From Sindora glabra (Eukaryota; Streptophyta; Magnoliopsida; Fabales; Fabaceae): a DNA stretch of 64,000 nt. This document shows, in pieces, positions 37,915 to 50,301 of this stretch; the first letter of the stretch is position 1; every line of letters begins with the position of its first letter. The notes under the pieces were generated by a model. The model was not told the DNA's origin and did not search any database. It saw only the letters and a program-made list of their open reading frames with translations. The position numbers and the translations under genes were made by a program. The stretch lies in NCBI GenBank assembly GCA_020226215.1, contig CM035232.1:80688693-80752692 (forward strand), read 5' to 3'.

Positions 37915-38549
37915 CATAAGACTTAGGAATATGACTTTTTATTATAAACATGGTTTAGAGGTCTCCAATTATCTAAGTGAATAATTTCTAGAATCAAGTT
38001 CCTGATGCAACTATTTAGAGTGTATTCAAGTGAAGAATTTCCTTTGAATACATTATAGTTCTTAATGGGTCACTTTCAATCAGGAATAACTAACAGTGGC
38101 TACTATGAATAGCTCATATGCTTGAAACTTCTATGATTTCTAGGCCACTTGATATATGTTAAATCAAGTGATGATTATGCTTGCAATTATCATTGAAGAG
38201 AATCTTTATAATTGAACTATTTATTCTTAAAACTTAATGATTAACCATAATAACCTTGCTCATGCATTAGGGAAGCTAATTGAATGTATATTTACTTAAG
38301 TGAATAGACCATGCCTTAGTAATCGTGATCCTATATGGGGGTGGAGAACTTCAATTTTGATGTAGTTTAAATTTTCTAATAATTATTGTAGTTATGTTTC
38401 AATGCCAAAAGAGAGCCTAAGTTGATTTTATTTGACTTGATTGAAGGATAATGAATTAGGTAGATTAGTTGTCTTGTAATTAATGTAACCTTTCTTGTGT
38501 TTTATGTGATTTGAATAGAGTGTGTATGCTTTAATTATAACTAACATAG
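37915..38549 (+). other. Leader or gag region of the second gypsy element, not readable
   Basis: Directly after the PBS, so originally leader and gag. No gag motif can be read through the decay. Confidence 0.4.
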
Positions 38550-39350
38550 TGTAATATTCCAAGTTAAAATTTAAATTTTTTATAAATTTCAATATTCATG
38601 AAAAATTATTTATTTATTCAATTAATATTAGATTTTAAATTTATTTTTTTATATTAAAAGTTTTGGAGCATTAAAAATAATACTTATGATGATATTCAAA
38701 ATTTATTTATTTATTTATGGATATTGTCAATTTATAATTAGATTGGCATGATTTTTATAAGGAAATGTCTCATAAGTTAATATTAATTTTAGTGAGCTTG
38801 GATGAAAGAAATTATTTTGGGAATTGAGTGAAGATTAAAATATTTATTTTAGAATTTTCAATATTATCAAGTTATTATAAATATATATATTTACTTGTAT
38901 GTTTGAGAGGAGGATTAAAAATACATGATATGGAATTTTAAATAAACTAAGTTTTATAAATAAGAATTGAGTTTTAATAAATGAAAGGTTTAGATTGAAT
39001 TCAATAGATTGGAGGGCTGAGATTTTAAAAAGGGAAATGAGCTTATATTGGGTGAGAAACACATGATCATTACCTAGAGCTCATTTTATTATTTTTCCTT
39101 TTCCCCTAGTTTTTTTATAAAATTCGAAACACAATCTCTATCCTTTCTTTCTTTTAAGTTGGTGCCTCCTTGTTTTTATTTTTTTAGCTCTTCTTTTGGT
39201 TCTCGTCACCTTCTCTCTTGTTGGAATTGACTTTCCTCTCTTAGCTCACCGAATTTTTCTGTTGTCCCTTTTCTTCCCCTTCTTTTTTCAATAAGGTCTC
39301 ACTTTACTCGATTCCCTCTCTTTCTCTAAAGACATGTACATACATGGTCT
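38550..39350 (+). repeat. Fragment of a family-E LTR
   Basis: Starts TGTAATATTCCAAG and follows solo LTR E for about 800 bp: TTTTTATAAATTTCAAT, ATTTATTTATTTAT, GATGAAAGAA, ATGAGCTTA followed by a CT-rich leader (39090-39330). It then loses similarity. Probably a truncated copy inserted in the second gypsy element. Confidence 0.6.
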
Positions 39351-39963
39351 TTGTATATAATATTTTTTAGTTAGGATTTGCTTTAGGAATATTGACTAGA
39401 CTTCATGTAAATTTTAATAATATTCAATAACTTTTTTATAATTTTTTAAATATTTTTATATTACAAGTATGATGGATTAAGTTGTTCAATTTTACAACTT
39501 TAATAAAAATTATAGTTATTTATGCCATTGAAGTAAAAAAATTTAAAATTTTAATAAAAAAGTAAAAATATAATTTAAAAACTTCTAATAGTATACATTC
39601 ATTTTGAAATGATGGTAGCAAATATAACATAATCATGAAAAAATATTCTTTTAAAAAAATAATAAGATATAAAATAATAATAATCTAATGGATAAATAGA
39701 TGTGTTAAATTAATAATACATTCAAGGGTTAAGGATCATTTATGATCCATTTAAAATTTTACATTAGATCATAAATGGATAATAATGACTTAAACATTTT
39801 TAAACTAGTTCATATCCATCCTAAGATATTCATTTGCCACCTCCAGTATAAATTGGTACATGAATTAGTAAAGGAGGTTGTTTTCCCTTTCGAAATCTAT
39901 GAATGGTTTAACTTATCCTTACAATTTGGAAAACTTAACCTTTCCTAGTTATAGGAACTTTTA

Positions 39964-40032
<69 letters not shown>

Positions 40033-42984
40033 CATATATATCTTCCTAATGGTTAGCCCTCCTAATATTCTAAGAATAGTTAATGATGCAAAATGTCAAG
40101 ACAATAATGAATGCATGGGCATGTGGATGATTATGCGAAAAAAAACCTTTTAGTATAGACCAAGAAGCCTAATTTCTAGACTTATTTAATGGCAAACCTT
40201 GTTTAGGTACTATAAAGTAGGAGTTTTATGGAATTCTAGTCAAAATAAAAGAAGTGCATTTTAGATTTCTAATTTAGGGGTTGGTAAGCTCAATCTAGGT
40301 ATTAATGGTGTCTTAATTCAAAAACTTGATGTGGGTTATTTAGTTATGTAAAGGGAATTGAATTCACAAGTCTAAGGTTAAGAATAGAGGTTCTTTATCA
40401 TTTAGAACACTATCTAATAGGTAAGTACAATTACCTTGCCTTTGGTTTATTATCTATATATAGCAACATATCATAGTAAATTATGACACGCACACAAGAT
40501 AGAAGATGGATGAAGCTTACTAGGTAAGTTAAATTGGGAACTTAAGCAAGATTTAACAAAAAATAGCAGATGAATTAATTGTTGTCAATATAAAATGGGG
40601 TTAACAAGGATTGGTAGCAAGGGTTGGCATTAATCAGATTAGATCAATTATACTTATATTTTTTTATTAGACTGTGCAAGACTAAGAGGCTTAAATTTTG
40701 AGCCAATACTATCCAAATCAAAGCAACAAATTGATCTTAATTATTTCATACAATTTTTGTTGAGTTACTTTGGTTCTACATAGTTTTAAACTTAATTTTA
40801 AATCTTATAAGGCTACAATACATAGTTTTAAATCTCAATGATTAATAAGAAAAAGGGGAAATAAATGGTGAATGAAGTGAGAAATGAGAACCTTACTTTT
40901 TTTTGCCTTATCTTCTCATTTACAAAATGTTTGTTAAGATTTGTAACATGGCAAAAACTTCTTTGATGGATTTTGACAATACTAATAGTGGAACTCTATT
41001 GCTGTATCACTTTTGGTGAAAAGGTTTTGGTGTTACTTCAAAATTCCTCAATAAACCCTTAACTGATGCTAAAATTTGTGATGAAAACCTTTAGATTCTT
41101 TCACTCTTCATGAAAGGAGAAAAGATGAGTGTAGTGTGAATATGAACGTGCTTTACTTTAATGAAACAAAAAAAGATGAGAGTAGATATGTTAATAGTGG
41201 ATAATTAATTACTCATTAAGGTAAGTTGGTGGCTTGGTGGTGTAGGATCAGAAGAGGTGGACAATTAGCTCTCTACTAACGTTTAGCATTAAGTTTGAAT
41301 AAGAGAGGATAAATGATTTAGTTGTAAGGAAACAAAGAAGTATATTGAACACTAAAATTAAAACACCACTATTTGCTAGTGCTTCAATTAAGTCTTGGTT
41401 ATAATTGGTTAGGGCATGTGAAGCATAAAACTTCTTCCTTACTTTTGGGCTACCTCTATTTGAACATATGCATGGATCACTACTAACCGCCTAAATTTAA
41501 ATTTAGTTGGTCACTCTATTGTGTATTAGTGAAAGATGCCTAACCCTAATTGGTAAGGCCTCTAGTATGTAAGTTATAATGTGCAATGAATTAGCCACTA
41601 TGGTGTGAGATTTAACTAGATAAGGTAATGAGTTTTCCATTTTCATATTGCTTAATTTTAGCCTAAAGTTCACATAGATGTTGACTATAAGTTTAACCCA
41701 CATTAATAATATATTTGTTTTAATTAGTTACCTTAATTAGTCACTAAAATATATTTGAAAAAAAGTAACTGGTAAATATAAATAATTCTTATATATCTAT
41801 CAGCACCATGACACCAATTAAACCTTTATTTAATTGGAATTGAATATTCTTGTCTTTATATGAATCATGTGCCACTATGTATTGACTACATGCTTACACT
41901 TTTTATTTTGCTTTATAAACTTCACATCATGTGAAACTATTATTACATGATTCATTTGCATTAGGAGTAGTAGTATATGTGATATAATGAGACTTAAGCT
42001 TATTAGCACTTTTGATACATAATGTACTAAGTGCACTAAATTTTTATGCATATACATCATAAATTTATCTATTTGTGTGTTTACATTAGTTATAAAAGCT
42101 TTTAAGTATTGGGCCTTTACCTATAGGCAATAAAACATTTAACATTGAGGATAAATCCTTAAAAATTTCTTAAAATTAGTGCACATGAATGCACACTACA
42201 TGGCTAAGTTGTGTAAGTAATTGAATTAATAAAGGAGTCTAACTCTAATTTTTTAAAAATTATAGTGCAATAAGTTTTCTTTTGTAATTATGTTTGTGAG
42301 GCTGTCTTTTATATTCATTAGCAAATTGTTTGTTGTATATTTATAATAATATTGAGTTCTATGATGTTTATAGTCAATTTATTTATTGCTATACGTAGGG
42401 ATGAGCTATGGTGCTTGTCACCAATGCCCCTGTATTTTGAAAAACTAAAACTATAATATGATATATGTATTCTTAATAGGTGATAAGAATTCAAAAAGTT
42501 ATTTCCCTTTGTAAATAACTATTTGGGTGGGATGATTGTGAACTTAAGAGCAACTATCTCTATATAGAAATTATGGTTTAGGAGTTTAGGTTTTGAATTG
42601 AGAAACCTAAGATACCAAAACTAGAAAGATGCGTGTGCAATAGAATTTTAGTGAGAATGCGATAATTATGACTAAAGGGATGAGTAAGACTATGAGAAAG
42701 CATCCTAAGATACATCCATTTAAGCTTTCTAATGTCCTTGAGAGCTATATTGGTATTGCTTATCTTTGAAAGGTATTGTGTGTGTAGAAGGAATTAAATT
42801 ATGGTTAAAATTAAAAGATTTAGGGTTAAAGGTATATCTAGAAGCTTAGTATAAATAAAGATTAAAAAAAGAGTTGACCCTATTTTGAGCAATGGGAAGC
42901 TAATGTTTATGCCTTCTTTAATTAATGGTACGTATTCAATTCATGTCTCCTATGCATACTTAAAAAATTTAAGGATTAATTATT
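39351..42984. other. AT-rich interior between LTRs A-2 and B, no gene recognised
   Basis: Should be the interior of the second gypsy element, but no gag, protease, RT or integrase motif could be found on either strand. Short minus-strand ORFs at 41503-41703 and 41875-42060 have no recognisable motifs. Either the interior has been replaced by other insertions or it was a non-autonomous element. Confidence 0.4.
39967..40028. repeat. (AT)n microsatellite
   Basis: About 60 bp of AT units, followed by an imperfect ATAC tail. Confidence 0.95.
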
Positions 42985-43000
42985 GTAAAAGAGGAAGTAT
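42985..43000 (+). other. Polypurine tract before LTR B
   Basis: GTAAAAGAGGAAGTAT directly precedes the LTR start TGTTACACC. This is the plus-strand priming site of a retrotransposon and shows that LTR B is a 3' LTR. Confidence 0.6.
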
Positions 43001-45158
43001 TGTTACACCTAATAATACTAAAACTAGTGATTTTATAACTAATTTCATATTATAAAATATTAAAGTGAGAAATAGTGAGATAATTTGAATTAAGACAGTA
43101 GAAATACTTGTAATTATTAATATGAGTTTAAGATTCAATTAATTTATTGAATAACTATTATGTAAAAAGAGTAAAAAGAAAAGAAATGACAAAATTAATC
43201 CTTGAATGGGTGAATTATTACTGCACTACTGTAGCTAAATGAATATCCTAGTAAAGGATATGGTAATGTAAATAATGGGTGCTAATTTCTTATTGAGTTA
43301 GTGTTTGGGTTTTTTTTAAATAAGATAAAAGGATTAATTAAAGAAATTGCAAAAGACAAATTTTCTTTTCCATTTTAACCTTATAGTTGATCCCATTCAT
43401 TAAACTAAAGAAAACCCCATACCCTCTTCTTCTCATCTTTATTTCACTTTGCTTTACTCTTAAGACTAAGAGCTCAATCCTTCTCTCATCTTCTTTATCA
43501 TTACCAAGCAATCAAGGTAGAAAATCCTTAACTCCTTCAAATTCTAAAGATTTCCTTGTTGAACTCCATTATTTTATAAGAAATTATTGAAGATTTAGTT
43601 AAGGATGAACCTAGAAAATTTTATACCTTAACTTAAGATTTCTCTTCCTTCATATGGCTTATTCTATGGACTACCTACTTTCAACCTCTTTCTCTAATTT
43701 ATGAGTATCATTCTACCTGAACTTTAATTTAAATTCATTATTTTATTTTAATTTAACTTATATTGGATTTTTAAAGCAATTTAGCTAAAATTATGTTAAA
43801 AGCTTTAAGTTTGTAGTGTTATTAATGGATCATGCAATGTTAAAGTATTTTTTTTTATGAATTTTGGTGGTTTGGTTATGTGATTTCATGTTATGAATGA
43901 GATTCAGGGCCAAAATGTGGCAAATGAATAATGTTTTTGCATATAAATCTACAAAATTCATTAGATAATCAATTGTGTAATCAATTATGTCCAAAAAATT
44001 TCTATTAGACCTATACAATCGATTAGATAATCGATTTTATTATACTTCTCTATATGTATAATAGGAGAATAGATAATCTTGATCTAAATAATTAAGAATG
44101 AAATGACTATATAAATATAGTTATTGTTATAAAGTGTATTAGTGTACATGATTCGCTCTTGTTATGTAAACTTAAAATATTGGATTTCAAGTTCTACTTA
44201 GATGGATTAGTTGTTTATGGCTTTTGTTTATATATGAACACTTGTGTTAGAGTTATGACATTGAAATGGCAATTAAGGCACTTATTATTGTCTTAGTGAT
44301 TGTGTTATTGATGAGATTAATGATGTTTAGGGTGATGATATATATTATAGCTTTACATATCAAATCCACAAGCTCATTTATAAGGGGATAAAGCTAACTC
44401 TGGAGGAATAAGGTTAGGTTTGTGAAGGATAAGAGTGAAGGAAGTTAAAAGAAGGTTTACTAAACTATTATATTTGAGATTATTTTAGTTGTTTGTATAT
44501 TTTTATGATTATTATGTGAAATTATGGATATAATTAATAGTGTGTGGAATAAAATTTAAACTTTGATTATGGAGATTACTATTAAGTACTTATATGCACA
44601 AACTCAACATCCTTGAAAAAATCAAAGGTAAAGTTAAGTTCATTCTATGTAATATTAACCTATTCCCCTATTGAGTTATGAAAATTTTCTCTTTTTTCAT
44701 AAATAATATGTTGGATTAGTTTCCTTTATAACATAAATAATGAATTCTTGAAATTTCAAAATCTAAATTATGTATGTTTAATTAGAATGACTACTCATTG
44801 TATTTCATGTCCATTCACTATCTCCTTTTTCTCTTCCTTTTTAGAAGGATTCTTCCAATTATGTACCCAACTGTTACTTGGCTTGGTTAAAGGTTGACCT
44901 TTATAAAGAAAATTATGACATACAGGTAAATGATGGGATAGTTGGACTAGGTGTTAGGTTGATTGCATAATGTAAAGTTTAAATTCCTTATGAATACAAG
45001 AAAATACTTAAGGGTTAGCAACTAAAGTGCATATGAATTACATATCAAAAGCATGGAGTCATTATAAAAAGGATACATGCTCTTGCATAAGTGAGACTTA
45101 TAAATTGTTGTTAGTGGCACCTTCCATTTTTGTTCACAATCTAAGTCAGGTCATCAGA
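43001..45158 (+). repeat. LTR B (3' LTR of the second element, 2158 bp)
   Basis: Starts TGTTACACC and ends GTCATCAGA, aligned with the end of LTR A-2. Shares long segments with A-2 (e.g. AGCAATCAAGGTAGAAAATC at 43508, matching AGCAATCAAGTTAAGAAATC). Includes a CT-rich leader, a donor-like AAG|GTAG at 43514, and TAATCGATT-type palindromes (43955-44037). Confidence 0.75.
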
Positions 45159-45399
45159 CCTATTTACTACATTAAGTATTCATGCCTTACAACTTACATC
45201 CCCTTATGTGTCATCCATTCCTAATGACTTCCATATGATTGATAGAACTATAAATTACCTTTGTAAGAATCATGACATATATAACTACATGCATCTTTTT
45301 ATGTCCTTGTTAGTCTTGCTATAGAATAGCTAATTAAAGTTAGATATTTAGCGACTTACATATTAATTTTTGACCCACATTTGACTTACATCTTATTGA
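45159..45399. other. Short spacer between LTR B and the CACTA-like array
   Basis: AT-rich, no feature recognised. Confidence 0.4.
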
Positions 45400-46875
45400 G
45401 CATCATTGTATATTTGTTATTATGATATCAATTATATAATTGATGTGAAATTGGTTATCATGTTGATTTTTTATTAAAAATTAACATCTTTTCTTTTGAA
45501 TTTTTTTCACATTTCATGTTGGTTTTTAATTAAAAAAATTAATGTGAAATGTTTACCTAATATTTTTTAATGTCAATTTTTGACTTCCTTGCTAGGATAT
45601 TCATAGTTAAAATTGCATAAACCCAACATCCCACCAAAAATGTATATTTCGAGATAAAATTTTTGAAATGTCACAACTTCATGCTTAGTTATTTCTTCAG
45701 GGGAAATTTCATATTGATTTCGTGTAATTCTTTGAGATCTTTTCATCTACAAAGGCGTTTTGTTTCTCTCGAAATTGCAAAAAAAACTATTTTCTTGGAT
45801 TTTTTTCACGTTTTCTTTATCTATAATCATTGTTTGGAGAGTTTCAGTCTCTGCTGCAACAAATTTTCAAGCATATAATATGCATCTAACACTTAAATAC
45901 AATCTTAGAAGTTATACAGAAGAAACATAAACAAAAATTTCTTAAAAAACATTTGTAGAAAATTAAAAAAATGGAAAAGATGAAAATTTAATAAATGGAA
46001 GTAAAAAAGGACCTTTTATTTTTTGAACTAAAGGTTTTGAATATTAAGACATTTACTTTGTGCTTAATGTTAGCTGAAAGAGCGTTGGTAGCTAACTAAC
46101 ATGTGATAGAGGATGAAAGGATATATGTGGTTTTGTAGAGGGAGCCAAATAAAGATAAAGATTAAGTTTAAAAATAAATAAGAGGAGGAGTGAGAATGAT
46201 AATAAGAAAAAAAGATATGCTTTATTTATAGTGCCAAAATATTAACATGTCTAGAGTTCTTACCACACTTTTGTGATAGCTTTAGATGTTGATTAATTCT
46301 AAAACTGATGCCTTAAGTTTCCTTATTTTCTTAACAACCTCCAAGCTATACATTTTAACATTAGTTAAGTGAAAAAATTAACATCTTAGGTCTCTTTTTT
46401 TTCCTAGCAAACTTTAAATACCATATATTTTAATATTGGTTGAGTAAAAACCTGACATTTTAAGTTTCCTAATATTTCAAAAATGCTATAATGTTTAAGC
46501 AAACATTGGTTAATTTTAAAACTAATATCTTAAGTTTCTTCATTTTTCTCAGCAACCTTCAAATGGCATATATTATGACGTTGATTAAGTAAAAAACTTA
46601 ACATCTTAAGTTTCCTAATAATTTTAGAAACACCACCATATCCAAATAGAAAACAATTAATTTTAAAACTGATATCTTAAGTTTCCTTTTTTTTTGCCAT
46701 TACATTGAAATTAACATCAATTATATTTAACAATTATCACCTTATAAGTCCTAATAATTTCAAAGATACCACGGCATCAATATAAACATCAATTTTGCTT
46801 TTTACTAATGTTTATCCATCGATGTAGACCTACAATACTACAATATACTTACAGTTTTTTTATTGTCCATTAATC
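45400..46875. mobile_element. CACTA-like non-autonomous element or subterminal repeat array
   Basis: At least four diverged copies of a unit containing AACAT..GGTTAA.TTTAAAACT..TATCTTAAGTTTCCT repeat at roughly 120-170-bp spacing between 46260 and 46740. They end in AATGTTTATCCATCGATGTAGACC, matching the right end of the En/Spm-like element near 15070-15100 (AATGTCTATCCATTGATTTC). The left side has TATCAATTATATAATTGATGT. No ORF with motifs. True termini could not be fixed. Confidence 0.5.
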
Positions 46876-47256
46876 TATAATCAAAGGTCCTTTTTCTAAT
46901 TTAGGGACCTATGCATTATGGGCCCATATATCTTATTTTATCTCATACCTAGTGGTTTCTTGAATGACTCAAGTGAGTTTTTTATGAAATTTAAGCAAGC
47001 CGAATTATTACTAGTGATTTGGGTTAAAACTATTTGCTTTATGGTGCAAAGTATCTATTAATCCACTCTTATCTCCTAAACATATCTTATGGTCTTTTGA
47101 TTCTCATCCAATTTGTTATCAACTTTACAAGTTCCTAGAAATCTAGCCTCCCTCTTATGAGCCAATTATGTTATACGATTATTATATCATGATACCATAG
47201 GAATGTTATCTCTTAGGTTTGTATATGTTACTTATCTCTAGATTCTAACAATAAGT
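46876..47256. other. Spacer before the complete gypsy element
   Basis: Slightly less AT-rich than its surroundings; no coding motif. Part of an older, unrecognised sequence into which the gypsy element inserted. Confidence 0.4.
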
Positions 47257-47966
47257 TGATATGAAATTGTGTTTGATCTATCCCAAATTAGATGCAATCA
47301 TAAAAAAAAGAAAGGTATTCTCACCATGCTTCAAAAAAGAGGAAGAAATTAGAAGTAATAAGAGTTATATTTGATGCCACAAATGTTGAATGCCCTTTGA
47401 TAAGTCTTCAAGTTCATACAAGAACTTAGAGAGGAAACCTTCATAAGCAATTAGCTTGTATTCATGTCTAAAGTTAAAATCTCAAATCTCATTTATATAA
47501 GGAACAAGCTTCCTTATATAACTCTTTAAAATCCTAATTGAAAATGGGGTCAAATGATAGCATATTGACCCAAAACTAATTCATTAACCTGAACCTAATA
47601 AATAGAGCTCTAAATGACTATAAGTAACATAGTAAATTACCCATGGTAACATTGTAAATGTTTTAAAAGTAAAATAGGCCTAAACACATTCAGTCTAAAT
47701 TGAAGCCTAAAAGAGTTTAAAATGACATAAAACAAAATAAACATAAACTAAAGGTCTAAATACTAAATTATAGTTTAAAACATCAAATAATTGTAATTAA
47801 GAGTGAAGTGGCACCAATCAGGATAATGGCTGATGTGGCATTGATGTGACATCATCTCCTTGATGATGGAGCACCAACTTGGTGATGATGTAGCATAATT
47901 GTAATGCACTTGATTAAGCTCTCTTCTTATCTCATTTCCTTATAATTGACCCCACTTACATTCACA
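47257..47966 (-). repeat. 3' LTR of the gypsy element (710 bp)
   Basis: Aligned with the right LTR over its length, e.g. TTAGATGCAATCA, TTTGATGCCACAAA, AAGTCTTCAAGTTCATA, ATTGACCCCACTTA. Starts TG at 47257 and ends CA at 47966. On the minus strand it is preceded by the purine-rich GAAGAGTAGAGGAATGA, the polypurine tract, which overlaps the end of the integrase frame (HFEE). Confidence 0.85.
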
Positions 47967-47974
47967 TCATTCCT

Positions 47975-48157
47975 CTACTCTTCAAAATGATTCATCCTTG
48001 AATCTTTATAACTTACATCAATAGGAGAAAGATTAGAAACACTAAAAGGAGCACTCATATCAAACTCACCATGAGAATTTAAAATTAGGAAAACAATAAT
48101 TATCTCTTTAAGACTTGAAATGATCCATTTCCTCTTGGATGTAGCTATTTGGAACAC
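47975..48157 (-). pseudogene. Integrase C-terminal end
   Basis: SHGEFDMSAPFSVSNLSPID and MNHFEE match the family end LPGEYNVSATFNV.DLSPF and NPFEE, running into the polypurine tract. The integrase catalytic core is absent. Confidence 0.75.
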
Positions 48158-48169
48158 TACTTTTTCTAT

Positions 48170-48960
48170 TCACATTATCAATAAGCAACCACCTGGATCA
48201 AATACAAAATAAGAGCCATCAATCTCATGCAAGCATATAAAATTATCAATAGTAACAAGTTTGTTAAAGAAAGCACATAGAACATGATTCCTTATAAGCT
48301 TTCCACAAAAGTTAATCAAATCATGAAAGCTCTTAATTTCACTTACAAACATATATGGCAACCATTGTTTAATTGCTTTTTCTTTAATGACTTCCATTGC
48401 ATTGCCACACACAACATATCTTAAATATGTAACATAATTCATGCATAATAAACATTCTCCAAAATTATCATGGAATTTTTTACTTCTTAAAATTTTGCAA
48501 ACACCTTGCAAAGATTTAGAATGCTCATCTTCAACTTTGAAATGTACAAGAATTTCAACAAGATATTGCAAACAATCTATCCAATGATTTAACTTCTCAA
48601 GCAACAGCAAAATTCAACCTTTAAGCAGATGAAGATAACTTAAATGAGCAACAAAAAAATTATTTTTTGAAACACTTAATACAAGAAAGTAATAAAAACT
48701 TATAAAAAACTTGCAACTAAAAACACACAAACTTAGTACAAGAATCTCACCTAAATAAACCAAAATGCATCTATTAAAGGAAATATTTAAAACATGACTT
48801 AATAAATTTATAAGAGCATATGGTGTAAGAGACAAACTAAGTATCAAAGCTAACTATTTATATAAACCATGCTTTGTTTTGAAACTATTCTTTTCAACTT
48901 CTTTTCTCAAGCACATTTGATGATATCCCTTTTTCAAACCATGCATAGAGAACACACAAA
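48170..48960 (-). pseudogene. Reverse transcriptase block (displaced)
   Basis: Starts near 48950 with GYHQM (family KSGYHQIR), then TPYALINLLSHVLN and ILVYLGEILVLS, corresponding to LTNAPSTFM.LMNHVL and the catalytic VVYFDDILVYS; the two catalytic aspartates have become G and E. Then KFHDNFGECLLCMNYVTYLR (family LYANLKKCSF), KEKAIKQWLP and VSEIKSFHDLINFCGKLIRN (family VSEVRSFHGLASFYRRFIKN). Frameshifts lie between. Catalytically dead. Confidence 0.8.
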
Positions 48961-49057
48961 GGTCATGTAACACATTAAGCACAATATCAAAGATATCCTT
49001 AAACCTAAAATGTTTTATTAAATCATATCCATGGGCTTATTTACTAAATAGATTTTT

Positions 49058-49336
49058 TTAAGAACTTTTAGGCACACACATGTTGTTCTTTCCAGACAAA
49101 AATCTATTATGCATAATAATGTCTCTAAAAACCATTTCCTCATAAGCATCAACATTTGAAACACCATCACTAGATAGAAGAGTATCAAAACTAATTAAAG
49201 GAATAACAACATTGAGAGAAGAATTAAAAAGACTATAATCATTTATATACAAAATTCTAATGTGTCCAATACCTAATAAATTTTTATACAAAGTAAAGAT
49301 AAGAGTGTACCTCCAAGATAACATATCAACCATCAT
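49058..49336 (-). pseudogene. RNase H end and integrase N-terminus (displaced block)
   Basis: VDMLSWRYTLI corresponds to the ADALSRRY end of RNase H, followed by the LLGIGHIRILY spacer and FLSGKNNMCVPKSS, the start of the integrase zinc-binding region (DG.LF..N.LCVP..S). It lies before the RT block in transcription order, which is the wrong order. Confidence 0.75.
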
Positions 49337-49379
49337 AATAATGTTACCTTCCTCTAATTAAGGCATTTTCTTTCTCATA

Positions 49380-49879
49380 TATCATAGCTCTTTGGAAGAT
49401 TCTTTGGGAAGTACTTCTTCGAATTCTTTCAAAATAGCATCGCAAGTATTTTACAAAATAATTTCAATATTATTAGTATTTTCAAAAGCTTTCTTGTACA
49501 AGATAATTGGCCTGGAAATATACAAAATACTCTTTATCCCACTTGCTTTTCTAATAACTTTCAAATTTTATTTTCCCTTTTTTCCTACATAATTACTTTT
49601 TTTTCTCTCAACACAATTTTTCTCTCACTCTCTTTTCCATAATCACTTTTTTTGCTCTCATAGCTCTCACTTTTTTTTAATCTCTTTTATTTTCTACCTT
49701 TTTTCTCTCATATTCTTCTCTCCTTTTCATTTATGATCTTTTCTCATCTTCTTCTTTCCTTTTCTTTTGCATCCTTGATTGATCCTCATACACTTGTTTT
49801 GGGGTTAAAGGATTGAGTTTTATTTTTCTTCAATTCTTTTCAAAGCCATATGTGTTGAGGACTCCATCATGTGTAACCT
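49380..49879 (-). pseudogene. Protease-RT connection of the gypsy element
   Basis: Reads LNPLTPKQVYEDQ, then a Lys/Glu-rich stretch (KKRKEEDEKR), then ILKEFEEVLPKE near 49440-49400, matching the LL.EFEDVFPEE segment that leads into the RT. The RT expected next is absent here; the sequence jumps to the end of RNase H. Confidence 0.7.
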
Positions 49880-50150
49880 TCCTATCAAATTGCCATGGTC
49901 TTCCAAGCAATAAATGGTAAGCATTCATAGGAGCAACATCACATAGCACTTCATCATGTTATTTGCCAAGGATAAAAGAAACCAACACTTACTTTGTCAC
50001 CTCTATTCTATCACTATCATTCAACCATTACAACTTGTATGGAGTAAAATGTGGCAAAGTAGGTAAATTTAATTTCTTTACCATGTAGCTACTAGCAACA
50101 TTAGCATAACTTCCACTATCTATTATCACATTACACATCTTACCTTTAAT
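49880..50150 (-). pseudogene. Aspartic protease of the gypsy element
   Basis: CNVIIDSGSYANVAS at 50140-50095 holds the catalytic DSG (codons 50120-50112), followed by YMVKKLNLP, DEVLCDVAPMNAYHLLLGRP (the family ...LLGRPW) and WQFDRKVTHDG. Two in-frame stops (near 50028 and 49970) break it. The enzyme would cut the gag-pol polyprotein. Confidence 0.8.
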
Positions 50151-50249
50151 GTTGAATCTAGTATGAAAGATGTTCTCCATTTGATCTTCATTTTCTTCCT
50201 TTGCTTATTCTCCTAAGGCTTTTTGAATCTTTAAATCTCTCTTGAGTGG

Positions 50250-50291
50250 ACAATTAATGGCATGATGACCATGCTTCAAGCATTTAAGACA
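50250..50291 (-). other. CCHC zinc knuckle of gag
   Basis: The minus strand reads CLKCLKHGHHAINC, an exact C-x2-C-x4-H-x4-C knuckle that binds element RNA. All four ligands are intact, in contrast to the rest of the element. Confidence 0.85.
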
Positions 50292-50301
50292 CTTCATGTT
50301 G

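Noticed and set aside
39967..40028. Long AT runs as centromere or origin signals
   Set aside because: No satellite array around them; they behave as simple microsatellites inside LTR-like DNA.
48170..48610. 146-aa ORF as an intact unknown gene
   Set aside because: Its sequence is the decayed gypsy RT (KEKAIKQW, VSEIKSFHDL), so it is part of the retrotransposon.
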